Source: Ectobius pallidus
Taxonomy: Eukaryota; Arthropoda; Insecta; Blattodea; Ectobiidae
Assembly: GCA_964059195.1 (NCBI GenBank)
Contig: CAXKWD010000006.1
Coordinates: 173,970,825-174,034,824, forward strand
Direction of reading: 5' to 3'
DNA: 64,000 nt
Shown: positions 22,269 through 34,539 of the stretch, in pieces
Layout: each line of letters starts with the position of its first letter
Numbering within the stretch: position 1 is the first letter of the stretch
Translations under genes and position numbers: made by a program
Notes under the pieces: generated by a model
The model's database searches: none
Told to the model about the DNA's origin: nothing
Seen by the model: only the letters and a program-made list of their open reading frames with translations

Positions 22269-23240
22269 TAGGGTTAGGATGTTTATGACTTAAAAAAGTG
22301 GAAAACACGGCCTTAAAAATTACTAAATATGACCCAAAAATTCTAAATATGACCTCATAAAAGAACACATTTTCTAAAAATAAATGCTCCAATTTGAAAC
22401 GTTAAATGACACTAAATTATTACACCACATTAATTCAATCAGAGAATCACTTTTAAACAATTTTACAGGTGATTTACAGTTTTACTTGTAAATAACTTCT
22501 AATCTGTTAATGTTTCCAGATACCACTGCAAATGTGTTAAAAACATGTTTATTGGAAGTTGTCAACAAGGAGGAAGAGGTAATTGTGCTATTACTTGTTA
22601 CTGTCCCTTCACTAAACTAAACTCCGTGGCGCTACATCCCTGGGTGGACTTGGCCTACCACCCGACCGCTGCGTCATCTCCCGTAGGCAGATGGCAGGAT
22701 TGGGGGGCATGTGGTCAGCATGCCGACACCCACGGCCGTTAATGATGGTTTTCTTGACCGGAGCCGCTACTTCTCTATCAAGTAGCTCCTCAATTTGAAT
22801 CACGAGGCTGAGTGCACCCCTACCAGACCTCCCTACCTCAGAAAAATCCGAGGAGGTACCGGGAATCGAACCCGGGCCGACGGATCTGTAGTCAGCAACG
22901 CTAACCACATGACCACGCCGGCGGACTGTCCCTTCACATTTCAGTTAAAGTAAAACCAAAATATTTGTGACTCTTTTTCGGACAAAAAGTCGACAATTTA
23001 AGGCACATACTGTATAATTGGGGTCTTTTACAGAATTTATAACTGAAACATGACGTTAAATTACAAATATGATCGAAATATGACCAAGACCACACAAATT
23101 ACGGTACCAAAATATGACTTTATATGCAAAATAAAAACGATCCGATTAGGATAATAAATGTGCAATTTATGTTTAATTTGTGTTTGCGGCGAGAATGGAG
23201 GTCAGGATAAAAATGACCTGTCATAAACATCCGAACCCTA
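22269..23240. mobile_element. hAT-type element (TAGGGTTCGGATG family) with a nested SINE
   Basis: Termini TAGGGTTAGGATGTTTATGA and the inverse CATAAACATCCGAACCCTA. Flanks are ATAATAAG and ATAATAAA (7 of 8). The interior is rich in AAATATGACC and carries SINE B at 22613-22924. Confidence 0.75.
22613..22924 (-). mobile_element. SINE family B inside a hAT-type element, 13-bp duplication
   Basis: Flanked by ACTGTCCCTTCAC at 22600-22612 and 22925-22937. The related hAT-type copy at 44690 has no SINE at the matching place (near 45040). Confidence 0.85.
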
Positions 23241-23707
23241 ATAATAAAATTAAAAACCGAGGAATTTTGATTTTTCACTACACACTTGCTTTAACGAACT
23301 CGAAACCATGACTTGTGTGTTTCTGCAGACAATATCTGCCTCATCAGGCCTAACGACTGTTCTGTCGAGCTACAAATTACAGCTTTGGTAAATATAAAAA
23401 CCCCGGTAATGTCGGTAATTCAGCTCCCTGCAGACCACCCTGCTAAATCATTAGCCAAAGTGTACATTAGGGAATATGCGTTAAGTTTTTGCACACGCAC
23501 TGTGATTATATATGTAAGGTTCACAAATTGCAAAATGATGGCTGAACATCTGTAACATCTGGAAAATCTTGATAGCGTAAGTATGAGCGGCAACTCGGGT
23601 TCGATTCCCGGTTAGAAAAAAAAAAAAAGTCATATAAATATGATGACTGAAAACGTATCATTAATAAATGGTATCACTTTCTGAAGATCTAGAGCAAAGA
23701 CCTGCTT

Positions 23708-24770
23708 AAGGCCTTTGATGATTTTGCATCTTTCTTATATGAAGGTTAAAAGATAGCTTGAATATATATGAATGTGTATCATGAAATAATTTATTAAATG
23801 AGGCCAATTTGTTTTTGCATTTTTTGTTTAATTTTGCATTTATTAATCGTTTTCAAGAGATAGGTCTTTTTTGGCAATTTTCAGGTCATTTTCGGAATTT
23901 TTAGGTCATGTTTCAGTGGGGGTAGAGAGGAGCTTTTCTATGTACAAAATGTTACTTTCAGATAAAAGACAATCGTTTTTATTTGAGAATCTCCGCCAAG
24001 TGTTCATAGTTCATTTTAATTCAGGTTTATTGTAAACACCACAGCAGTTTGTCTTGTAGCAATTATTTTTTCTTTCTTTTTAGTTGTCACATATTTGCTA
24101 GGGGCAATTTGATGGGCATGCCAGTTCAGAAAGAATATCTTTTTCGCTAAGGATGTCCAAGTAGTATAAATTTACTTAGTTCTTTAGTAACAAAATAAGT
24201 GTGCCGTATAATGCACTGTCATTCATTAAATTGCTTTTGGTAATTGATTACTTTAAAAACTAATTATAAGTAATAATGGCAAATTTATTGTTCATTTTTT
24301 TAAATGGGACATTTTTTCATTATTTTTTGTCATAAGTACATTTTTATTTGCAAATTTATTTTAAACTTTTTTCTAAAAAAATGTGTAATTTATTTCACTA
24401 TTTTTATTCATAAATGCATTTTTATTTGCAAATATATTTTTAAGGTTTTTCTAAAAAATGTGTAATTTTTTTCACTATTTATATGTCTTAAATGCATTTT
24501 TATTTGCAAATTTATTGGTAAGTTTTTTCTAAAAAATGTCTAGTTTATTTCATTATTTTTATGTCATAAATGCATTTTTATTTGCAAATTTATTGGTAAG
24601 TTTTTTCTTAAAAATGTGTAATTTTTTCACTATTTTATGTCATAAATGCAATTTTATTTGCAAACTTATTTTAAATTTTTTTCTAAAAAATGTGTAATTT
24701 TTTCACTAGTTTTATGTCATAAATGCATTTTTATTTTGCATTTTTTTTCACTATTAAATGCCTTGCCTTA
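23708..24770. mobile_element. hAT-type element, same family, expanded by a minisatellite
   Basis: Starts TTAAGGCCTTTGATGATTTT and ends TTAAATGCCTTGCCTTA, the decayed ends of the 59942 family. It is longer because of an internal tandem array at 24290-24765. Confidence 0.65.
24290..24765. repeat. Minisatellite, about 78-bp unit, about 6 copies
   Basis: ATTTTTATTTGCAAATTTAT recurs at about 24340, 24415, 24495, 24570, 24649 and 24727, each followed by a TTTTTTCTAAAAAATGTGTA-like stretch and CATAAATGC. Confidence 0.75.
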
Positions 24771-25106
24771 ATAATAACATTGTGTAGGCTAAACAGACAT
24801 TTTACACATAAATGCAGCTTGTGCAGACGTCGTCCTTGCATTGTCCCAACAGGTTTCTGCAATTAGCATTGTCAGCGTGTTTTAATAGCAATTACATCGC
24901 TTACGCAAATTGCTACTGTATTGGCAAGTAACCACTTTGTAATAATAATAAATATGCAAGTTCACGCCTGCGCGGTTTCCACTTTATTGAATAAACAACC
25001 AGACAGTGTCTAGCCACTCTTCTATCTCCTTCTGTTCGGTTAGGTCTCCCTTTCTGCTTATAAAACCAGGTCAACTGATAAAACAAATTGCCAGATGGAA
25101 ACTATA

Positions 25107-25490
25107 TCTCTAAATATATAAAAGGCTTTGTCCTGACTGACTGACAGAGAATCAACGTACAGCCTAAACTATAACAGGTAGAGACTTAGAATTTTGACAG
25201 TACCTTCGTTTCATAATGTAGGTGCTCACTAAGAAATGATTTTGAAATATTTTGATTTTAAATGCCAAAAATCATTTTTTTTAGTATACTTAATCCCTTT
25301 TTACACATAATTATCAAATCCAAATCACAGTTCTCATGACGACAGTAGGCTATATTGTTGCCAGTGGTCTCAGATAGGTTTGAAAATAAATGAAACGGGA
25401 CTTTGACAAATTAGAGAAGCTATCAATATAAGTCATTGCTGTGATTAATTAACCATTTATGTTTAAACTGAAAAAAAATGGAAGAAAAAT
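25107..25490 (+). mobile_element. Helitron 5' half, truncated
   Basis: Starts TCTCTAAATATATAAAAGGC after an A and matches the first 400 bases of the element at 507. The 3' hairpin end is missing and sequence passes into (AT)n at 25498. Confidence 0.65.
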
Positions 25491-25497
25491 CTAAATC

Positions 25498-25536
<39 letters not shown>

Positions 25537-25626
25537 GTTGTAAGTTTCTATCTTCAATCGTTCACCCGTCACATACAATTGAAATTAGGGACATTCGAGC
25601 GGTCCACCCTGTATATTTATATATAT

Positions 25627-26033
25627 ATATATATATATATATGAAAGGCTTTGTTCTGACTGACAGAGAACCAACGTAGATCCTAAACTATAATAGGTAG
25701 GGACTTGGAATTTTGACAGTACCTTCGTTTCATAATGTAATTGCTCACTAAGAAAGGATTTTGAAATATTTTGATTTTAAATGCCAAACATCAAACGTTA
25801 TTGAGGATACTTAATACCTTCTTACACAGAATTATCAAATTCCATGTACAGTTCTCATGACAACAGTGTATTGTTGGCAGTGGTCTCAGGTGGTCTCTTG
25901 GAAATAAATGATACGGTACTTTGACAAATCAGAGAAACTATCCATAGAATTCATTGGAATCCATGAAAATAATGCACAATGTGATGCAGTCACATAACTT
26001 TCTCTACCCTGGACATAGAGAATACCATTTTCT
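25627..26033 (+). mobile_element. Helitron 5' half, second adjacent copy
   Basis: Follows an (AT)n run and repeats the same 400-base module as 25107, including the ATAACTTTCTCTACCCTGG block. It ends about 130 bases before exon 2 of the gene. The 3' end is missing. Confidence 0.6.
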
Positions 26034-26166
26034 CACTTCACCTTTTGATTTAAAATAAGAGGTCGTATTGCGGGGACAGCTTAATCCAGCTGTCACAGTC
26101 TGAATGTCTTTAGTTAATTGAATATCTTTAGTTCATTTGTGTATTTGGACACGTTCTGTGTTACAG

Positions 26167-26248
26167 CAGCTGGAGGACGCTCTCATGCAATGCGGGGACC
26201 TGCTGGACATCGTGGCTCTCACCCAGGACGGAACCCTGGACATATACG
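26167..26248 (+). CDS. Exon 2 (coding) of Orange-domain-like gene
   Basis: An 82-base internal exon of 27 codons plus one base. The acceptor is TTACAG and the donor is TACG|GTAAGC. Codon use is GC-rich and unlike the flanking repeats (for example CTG, GAC, GTG, CTC), which supports real coding function. The acceptor is a tandem NAGNAG (CAG at 26164-26166 and CAG at 26167-26169), so the first Gln may be included or skipped without changing frame. The translated segment runs LEDALMQCGDLLDIV, a short polar stretch, then a second amphipathic piece that ends in exon 3 (DIYDMAEKITSLL). This helix-loop-helix pattern is weakly like the HLH of HES proteins, but no basic region precedes it. The exon ends in phase 1 and joins the AC that opens exon 3 to form an Asp codon. 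Confidence 0.75.
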
Positions 26249-26880
26249 GTAAGCATATGGAGTCTATTTTGTTACCACATATGTTTCTATAGTATAACTT
26301 AGCCTATATTATGTAATGGCATTAAGCGAGTGAAATTCATAGGTGACAAATAGGTGAACTTGATTTTTTTTTTTTTTCTCAGCAATGAATTGCTCTACAA
26401 TCTTGCAATCTGACATACTCTTGTTCAGCAGGCCTATATTTCCATCGTGTCCATAGAAATATTAGAGAAGTATACCAGTTTCTAAATGCATACACTGCCT
26501 TTGGGGAATGGCTGTTTGAATGACATATAGCGTACATTTCAGTAGTGACATGGGCAACAAGATAATGCAGGGGGGTATGGGAGGGCGCAAAGCCTCCGGG
26601 CCAAACCGCTTCGTTTCTGAGGAATTCAGAATTCGCTACACTTTGTCTGTTTATAGCTCGGAGTTATGTTCAATAAACCTGTTGAGTTATTAGATCGTTT
26701 AATAAACTAAGTACCCTCACATTATTACATGATATTGAGCCGACAAATGATGGGCACCATGCCATCGCTTGGGGAAGTTTTTAACTGCGTTATTAAAATT
26801 CAGAAACTTACCGGGCCTGTCTACAACAGAAAGAATTTGCGTTACACAGTACATTGTTTTTATGTTTTTACTCACTAAAT

Positions 26881-27350
26881 AGCAAAACACAATTCTTAAG
26901 CAAGCTAAAGGAATATTAACCATTTTAGGGAACCTGAAGGTTCATTGCCGCGCTTATCTGAGCCCGCCATTCAACCCTATTCTGTGCTAACTCCATCCAA
27001 CCATCCCTCGCAAATCCTACTTCCCTTAAATATATCCTAACATTGTCCTCCCACCTACGTCTAGGTCTTCCAAGTGGTACTTTCCCTTCGGGTCTCCCAG
27101 TCAATACTTTTGAGATATGTCTTTCTCCCCCATTTCATCCTCCGTGATTTAATTACCCTTACTGTATTCGGTGAAGAGTACAGGTTATGAAGCTCATCAT
27201 TATGTAGTTTTCTTCTCTCTTAGGTCTGAATATTTTCCTAAGCCCCCTGTTTTCGAACACTCTCAGATTATGTAAGGGGCCATGTCTCATATCAATATAA
27301 TACAACCGGTAGGATAATAGTTTTATATATTTTTATTTTTAGATTTCTGG
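26881..27350 (-). pseudogene. LINE 3' end fragment
   Basis: Same family and same truncated region as 4190-4990, with the same order of blocks in reverse (AMNLRVP, RRRWEDN, HISKILTGRPEGK, VFENRGLRKIF). Frameshifted. It lies in intron 2 about 630 bases after exon 2. Confidence 0.7.
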
Positions 27351-28143
27351 ATCCCGCTCCCAGTGATTTACATCTTTTCCTACACCTCAATAAGTGATAG
27401 AGATTGACAAGAGATTTGCAAACATTTTTTTCTTTCGTTTTTACAACTAGGCTATGCGTGTTTTTTTCTAATAATTATTCCGTTCATTTCCACTGACCAG
27501 CTTATATAAGTTGGTTTTTGATAACTGCTAATACATTGCCAAAACAATTGCCAGTATCTACGATGACGTCCGAAACGCTTTCCAATTGAGATTACTGGAG
27601 CATAACACTTGATAGTGAGAACAATGAAACCGCGGTCACCCATAATGATTTAGGCATTAGGTTTACTATATTAGGCTACGACCTTTACTAAATAACACGT
27701 CAAACACCAGTCCCAAATCACTAATTTTATGCAAATTGACCCGATATCTAACTTCAGAATATTCAGGGTGGAAGATATCGCACGAAAAGAAGTGGCCAGG
27801 GTTAGACTTTAGAAAAAGGTAAAAAGTTTTTCTTCATGACGTGTAAAATATATAAGCCTAATTAACGTAATAAATGTAAAATACGTAAACAAACATAATA
27901 CGACTTTCATATTTGTTCAGTTTTATAAATTTTACACACAGTTCATGACGCATAATTTGGAACTTGTTTATGTAAGAACTACCCAGGGACGTAGCCAGGA
28001 GGGGCCCACTGGGGGTTCTGGGCGGTACAACCCCGAATCCCGGATTTTATTTTTGGATAACTGGCCTTCAAATTTTATTTTAATTTCTTTTTTTCAGTTA
28101 CAGAGAAAATAGCTTTTTTTTTAAAACACATGTAGCACTTATT

Positions 28144-29214
28144 AAGTGCCAGTATGGTACTTTATGAGATTGTGTGGGGGACGAAAAATGTCTGTCCGTC
28201 CGTCCGTCCGTGTGTCTGTACGCGCTCTAACTCAAATACGCTTTATCGAATTTTAATGAAACTTGGTATACGCGTTTATAATGTCCATGGGAAGAACCCT
28301 ATTGAAATTGGACCAAATCGGTTCACCGGTACCGGAGTAAAACCCAATTTAGTGTATAGTTTAAAGGCGCCATAACTCACATACGCTTTATCGGATTTTC
28401 ATGAAACTTGGAATACCTATTTATAATGTCCATGGGAAGATGTCTATTGATATTGGACCAGATCGGTTGGGCGGTACCGGAATAATGCCCAATTTAGTGC
28501 CTTTTTATGGTAATATATCACAAAGGCGTGGATAACTCAAATACGCTTTATCGGATTTTCTTGAAATTTGGTATACGAATTTATGACGTTTTTGGGTACA
28601 AGCCTATTGAATTAGGGCCAAATCGGTTGATCGGTACCGAAGTAACGCGTATATCAATATTAATTTTGTAATCAATATTCTTTCAAGGCCCACAATGTAA
28701 GCTTATTAAAAAAACTTAACAAATTGCCAATCGTTTATTCATATTGTTAGCAGCCTTCATTGATTTGTTTCTTCATAACGATGTCAGTGTGGCTAAATAA
28801 TAACTTAAATAAACGATTTATAACAACTAGCCGTTGAATATTGATATTATAATGTGTATTCTATGGTTAGGCCTATGTAGACTACCGATATTTACATTAG
28901 GCTATATTTTACTGTGAGTATTTTTCTTATCGTTCCTGTGCAGCAATATACCTAATGTAATTCCTGACAGATAGATTTCATATGCTTATTATTCATTCAT
29001 AACCTTTAAGGCTGCTTTAAATTGAAACAGAGATATCAGCGAATCGTAGGTCTATTGCATCATTATTATTATTGCCGGCACATTTTGTTTTTGGAGTTAA
29101 CTCGGACATCTATTACAAAAATAACTTTTATGCATGGGCCTATCATAATTGCGTGTATCACTGATTAAAAAAAAACATACTGGCACTTGGTTATATCAGT
29201 TTACCTGATTTTAT
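28144..29214 (+). mobile_element. TIR element (GTGCCAGTATG family), three internal units
   Basis: Starts AAGTGCCAGTATGGTACTTT and ends CATACTGGCACTTGGTTATA then TCAGTTTACCTGATTTTA. Internal units start near 28229, 28371 and 28528. No transposase frame was found. Confidence 0.75.
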
Positions 29215-29529
29215 TTTTATTACTGTTCCAAAATGCTTTGAAAAAAGGCCTAAAAATGAAATTGTTAATAACTATTAATAAGTACAGTTAGCTAAATATA
29301 AAGTGCCATAAGGGTAATAAAACACTTTATTTAAGAATGCTAAGTTACATGAGAAGTACATTATTATTTAGTGAAATGAAAAGTATAAATAATAGACTGC
29401 GAATAGAATATAATTAGACGCACTATTGACTCTTTAAAAATATTTACTTAGGTCTATCTTAAACAAAATGACTTTAAAAAAATGTTTTAAGCTAAGTTTA
29501 TTAATTTAAAACGAAAATCAAAACTTAGG

Positions 29530-29885
29530 CATTTACCATATTCCAATTGTTGTATTTTCGTAAGTCTTTCTTTTTCATTTTTCATTTTCAATATATTTAC
29601 CGTATTCCAATTGTACTTTCGTGAGTTCTTTTTTTCATTTTTCAGAGTATTTACATATTCCAATTGTAGTGTTTTCGTAAGTTTTTTTTTTTCATTTTTC
29701 AAAGTATTTACCTATTCCCATTGTTGTATTTTAGTCAGTTCTTTTTTCATTTTTTAAATATTTTCCGTATTTCAATGGTAGTATTTTCGTAAGCTTTTTT
29801 TTTCAAAGTATTAGCCATGTTCCAATTGTAGTATTTTTGTACGTTCTTTTTTTTTTCATTTTTCAAAGTATTTACCTATACCACA
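29530..29885. repeat. Minisatellite, about 60-bp unit, left block
   Basis: About six units of CCAATTGTAGTATTTTCGTA plus a T-rich CATTTTTCAAAGTATTTACC. The array resumes at 30191 after a LINE insertion. Confidence 0.8.
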
Positions 29886-29939
29886 CACATCCAATTATAA
29901 TATCATTCTTTAATTCGATTTGTTTTCTCGGCATATTAT

Positions 29940-30132
29940 TGGACGCATTTTTGTCTTATGTTTTAATATAGGTACTTCAATATTGTATTATTATTTTATT
30001 TTTAACATTTTGTATTATGTATGATATCTATTGTATTTGTTTTTTGTAAATTCCTTTTAATGTATTTTGTCTTTATCCTGGTTGAGTGGAAGATAAGGCC
30101 CTATGGCCTTAACTCTGCCAGGCAAAATAAAA

Positions 30133-30190
<58 letters not shown>
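29940..30190 (+). mobile_element. LINE 3' UTR fragment with (TTA)n tail
   Basis: Contains GTGGAAGATAAGGCCCTATG, CCTTAACTCTGCCAGGC and AAATAAAAC followed by about 19 TTA units (30133-30189). The GGCC...CCTTAACTCTGCCAG block is the 3' end of a widespread insect LINE, to my recollection. It interrupts a 60-bp minisatellite. Confidence 0.55.
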
Positions 30191-30375
30191 CCCATTGTTG
30201 TATTTAAGTAGGTTCTTTTTTAATTTTTGAAATATTCACCGTATTTCAGTAGTATTTTCGTAAGCTCTTTTTTCTTTCAAAACATTTGCCATATTCCAAT
30301 TGTAGTATTTTCCTAAGAATTCTTTTTTCATTTTTCAAATATTTACCATAGTCCAATTTTGTGTTTTTTTTTTCA
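30191..30375. repeat. Minisatellite, about 60-bp unit, right block
   Basis: About three more units of the array at 29530, after the (TTA)n tail of the inserted LINE 3' end. Confidence 0.75.
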
Positions 30376-31044
30376 TTTTGATTTTATTTTTTTTAATCTT
30401 GGGGGCCGTCACCCTCGGGACCACGTAGACAAAAACTACTGTCGGTACTGTCGACACTCAGAATTTTACTCCACAGCATTTCGTGTGCATAAACGAATAT
30501 GCGAACACTAGAACTCGAATCTAATATCTACTCTTCACCTTGAAACTGAATAAAATAAATTAAAATTCCCACAAATACGTTGTTTGTAGCGACTTCTAGG
30601 AACATATATGCCAAATTGGAAGAAAAATGACTGCGAAGCAAATTTACAAACAGACGAAATCTCCCTTCAATCAGAATTTGAAGTGGGAAAGTTGCATTGA
30701 GTATTATAGAATTTGCAGCGAGGTTGGTATGATCTAGTTTCGAGTAGGGGACGAACCTCCCCTCCGTAACGACCGTGTATACCTGTGTAATGCAACGGAG
30801 GGTCGGTTCACGTGCTCTCATTTAAATGACAGGCAAGGGTGTAACGTCATTATGTTAATGTTCATGTCAGACCCTCCCATACATTATTAAAATTACCTTC
30901 ATAAAATTTCATGGCAGTCTGGCTGATAGGAGAGTAAATATCAGCTGACGAAACTCGTAACTTCTTTGGGATTTATTCGGTCTATTCCATCAATAAAATG
31001 CATCACATTGTATTAACTAAAATAATAATAACTTTCTAACTGAA

Positions 31045-31180
31045 ATAATAATAAATGGGCTGAACATGTTGCACGCATGGGGGAGGAAAGACATAATCTA
31101 AAAAGTATTGATTGGGAGACCCGAAGGGAAAAGACCACTTGGAAGACCTAGACGTAGGTGGGAGGACAATGTTAGGATAG
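31045..31180 (+). pseudogene. Short LINE fragment
   Basis: About 135 bases encode KWAEHVARMGEERHN-like and GRPEGKRPLGRPRRRWEDN from the LINE C-terminal tail. They are embedded in an unrelated repeat that resumes at about 31205. Confidence 0.65.
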
Positions 31181-31527
31181 TGCCTGTCCTGCTGGAACTC
31201 TGGAGGGATTTATTCGGACTGTTCCATCAATACAATCTAACGGTTTTTGTAAATAATATAATAATTTTTACTCCCTCTGCCCGTACCATGGGTACTATAG
31301 GTAGAGGAAGTATTGTTTTCGACTCCAAAATTCCAAGTTCGAGTTTTTAGCATAAGTTATATACACGTTTCAAGGCCCCTATTTTTGGAAACATGTCTGT
31401 GTGTGTCTGTCTGTCTGTGTGGAAGTCTGTGAACAGGCTAGCTCCAAAACGGAGAATCGTATGAAAACAAAATTTCGAATTTGGCTCAGGTATCTTCTGA
31501 AGATGTGATTCGAAGATTGGCGACAAA

Positions 31528-31735
31528 TTTATCTTATTTTTAGGGGACTTTACTTGAAGAGATTTTATACTTTCGCGATTTTCTCGAAAACGGCTCTAAC
31601 TATTTTCTTTAAATTTTGCGCATGGATTGCTTATTTATCTTATTTTTAGGAGACTTTACTTGAAGAGATTTTATACTTTCGCGATTTTCTCGAAAACGGC
31701 TCTAACTATTTTCTTTAAATTTTGCGCATGGATTG
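31528..31735. repeat. 104-bp tandem duplication
   Basis: Two adjacent copies, starting at 31528 and 31632, of a unit beginning ATTTATCTTATTTTTAGG that differ by about one base. This is a recent duplication inside a dispersed repeat whose relatives lie at 6840-7200, 31900-32060 and 49010-49150. Confidence 0.85.
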
Positions 31736-32974
31736 CTAAAACTTTTATTTGAAACATTTTTTCGAACAAATTCTCTGAAGGGTAGTTATAAGCTACCCAC
31801 TGTGAATACGTGCTTTTTGCAATACGGCTTCCTGTAAATCGTACAAAAACAAAATTTTGTATTTGGGTTAGGTACCTTCTGAGGCTGTGAAGATTGACTA
31901 CAACCTTCTCTTATAATTAAGGAAACTTTATATGAAGGAAATTTTGCTTTTTGCGATTTTCTCATAAACGGCTCAAACAATTTTCTTTAAATTTTGTACA
32001 TGGATTGCTTATACCATTTCAAAAACATTCTCTGAAGGGTCGTTGTAAGCTATCCACTTGCCTGGTGAACAACTCAATACGCGGACATTTAAGGCATTTT
32101 ATTCGATAAATTTAGGAAATTATTCTTAACAGCGGAAAGTTCAATAAACGTTTGCAGTCACTTGTTTTTTTCTTTCTTTCTTTTCTTTCCATAGCCTGCA
32201 TTTTTAGTCGAAACATTAAAAGAAGGGGCTATGAGATATTTATAGCATAATTAGCGTAATACTGTGTCTTGCGATTCTGTACGAGGATATGTGAATACTG
32301 CTAACTTTTATTTGGGCAGAGGAAGTTATGTGACTTTCATATAAGATTTTTTAACTTTATTGTCAATATTCTGTCAGCCGTATGTTTAAAAAGCTAAGTT
32401 AGAGTTAAGTCTAAGAAAACCCCTTGATTACGAACAGGTGTACAGAGCCAGAAAATAATAAAAACCTGAGATATTAATACGAACAGTATTAGCCTACATT
32501 GCATTTATGCTTTTTTCCTCCCTTGAATGCGTTTCTGAACTGGATGCCAGGATCATAATATGCAGCTGTGATTTCTAATATAGAGGTTTTTTATCGATGT
32601 AAATTAACCAGTCCTAGACGTGACGTCACAGGTGTAGGCCGGCCACACAAAAACTGGACCCATAAACTAATAATTCTGTTCATTAACCTAATTATTGTCA
32701 AGTGATTTATTAAAAACACCGAACAGGCTTTTAGAGTAAATAAGATGAGGTTATTTATGCCACAAAAACAGGCTCAAGAAATCTCGCTGCTTCTACAGTT
32801 CAGAACGCTGAGTTTCTTGAAAAAATTATTTTAGAAAATTAAGAACTTTTACGCATTTTATAGCATATATGGCTGGCGTATAATTAGCCACAAGATGTAC
32901 AGCTTTGAAAAAACCAAACCAAAAGGAAAAATGTCTAATATAATTTTTTTAATTCAGGTTTATTTAAACTCCTT
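31736..32974. other. No gene: dispersed repeat and unique sequence
   Basis: 31736-32060 continues the repeat around the 104-bp duplication (ATTTTCTTTAAATTTTG words). From 32070 onward nothing was recognised. Confidence 0.4.
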
Positions 32975-33314
32975 TGGTGGCCAAAATGGTAACGTCTTGG
33001 ACTCGCATTCGGGAGGTCCCGGGTTCAAATCCCTTGGCCGGCCAATTTGACATGGGTTTTGTCATGGTTTCTCCACTCGTAAAGGCAAATGCCGAATTGG
33101 ATATTTATTTACCATGAATCATCCTCACCATTTCATCCTCTATCATATCCAATTAAATTAATATCAGTTGAAATTTACTCCATAAAAATACTCTAAATAT
33201 AGAAATAATTGACAATAAATAGTTCCATGGCCTACTCTACTGTATAGACACAGATTCTGAACTCCTGATATGGCCTCGCAGGTAAAAGGAGTATAAACAC
33301 AGCTGAAAGTAGGA
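32975..33314 (+). mobile_element. SINE family A, full length
   Basis: GGTGGCCAAAATGGTAACG and GGTTCAAATCCC boxes are followed by the complete body to ACACAGCTGAAAG. A 25-base reverse remnant of another SINE end directly precedes it. Confidence 0.8.
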
Positions 33315-33955
33315 AGTCGCCCGGAAAGTCGTGCGTTGTGTGCCAATAGCTTTCCTTAATTTGAGGTCCTTTAAACCGTAATAACCTTATGAATGGAATT
33401 TTATACAAAACTATACATTCATAACTTGGGTCCGGAAACTAAACTATTACCCAGTAGTTTTTAATATGAAGATAGTTCAGTTGCAGTGTTTGGTTTTCAT
33501 TCATCTAACTTATTATATGAGCGGTAACACATCAACAATAGCAAACAGATGCACATAATTAGTTACATGGCTTACTCTGTTAGACGCCTACCTACGAAAC
33601 CTGACTCGTGATATGACCTCGATGTTCAAACAAGCGTAAAGAGAACTAAATTTAAAAAGAAATTGGGTGTATGCTGTAATATTTTGTGTGCAAAGAACAA
33701 ATAGAGGAGGGGTAGCTCTTCATAATTTCCAAAAGGTTGTATTGCTTTATCATATGTAAGAATAATGGTAACTAAATTCTTGGTTTGATTATTGGCTTCA
33801 TATAAATGATTACGTATTTTGTTACTGTTGCCTTCTCTCTTCAACCCAGGGTGGTGAGTGTATTTACTGATTGATGGTCTCTTAATGCTGGTCACATTGA
33901 CCTATCAGTGTACCTCTGGCGTTCGCTTTCAAATTAACACAATTTCATCTGTAGT
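33315..33955 (+). repeat. Inverted-duplicated segment, arm 1
   Basis: Matches 36290-36790 and 37833-37985 in reverse, including the SINE junction at 33314. Not coding. Confidence 0.6.
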
Positions 33956-34058
33956 ACAGTGCACGCCGCTTATTGTGATCACTTCGGGACGCAGCTAATG
34001 ATCTAATCTGATAATATTAACCAATTGATATCAGTAGCCGAAAGAATGGGACGTCAAA
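33956..34058 (+). mobile_element. pogo/Tigger-like terminus, short
   Basis: CAGTGCACGCCGCTTATTGT then GATCACTT. It ends where the reverse foldback element begins. Confidence 0.5.
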
Positions 34059-34539
34059 AATAGTATATTGCGACACAAGGGCGGAAAGGCACGTTTACGG
34101 GTCGAGGAAACAGATTGAAAACCCGAGGCGCAGCCGAGGGTTTTTAAGTTTTCGAGACCCGTAAATGCCTTTACGGTCCGTGTGTTGCATGCTATTTTTT
34201 GCACGACGGTTACTTATATCAATTTAATTATATTAATTGTGATATTACCTGAAAATATTATGTAAATACATTCTTGAAGAATGGTGCTTATTTCAGAAAG
34301 GGATTCACATTTGTTAATGTTTATGGCAACCGAATATTTATAAAGCGGGGAGGCCTTGGTCATTTCTGCTCGCAAATAAGCATTTGCGGGCGGTAAAGTA
34401 ACTTTCCGCCCGTCGCCCCTAGCAACAATTCACTTTCCGCCCGTCGCCCCTAGCAACAAGATTGCGTGTGGTAATGTCAAGTTACGAGCCATGTAAACAA
34501 CTTTCGTAAGAAACACTTACTAGCTAAGGAGTGCAAAAA
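34059..34539 (-). mobile_element. 482-bp foldback element, copy 3 (reverse)
   Basis: Reverse copy with a handful of substitutions relative to copies 1 and 2. It interrupts a pogo/Tigger-like terminal fragment (33956-34058) on one side. Confidence 0.75.

Larger units (their letters stand above)
5903..26166 (+). other. Intron 1 (about 20.3 kb, transposon-filled)
   Basis: The intron runs from the GTGAGT donor after exon 1 to the TTACAG acceptor before exon 2. It contains only mobile elements, their remnants, simple repeats and unique-looking AT-rich sequence. No additional exon with credible splice sites and coding potential was found on the + strand. A short skipped exon cannot be excluded. 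Confidence 0.5.

Noticed and set aside
29487..29702. Lys-rich minus-strand frame MKNEKKKLTK...
   Set aside because: Translation of the 60-bp T-rich minisatellite.
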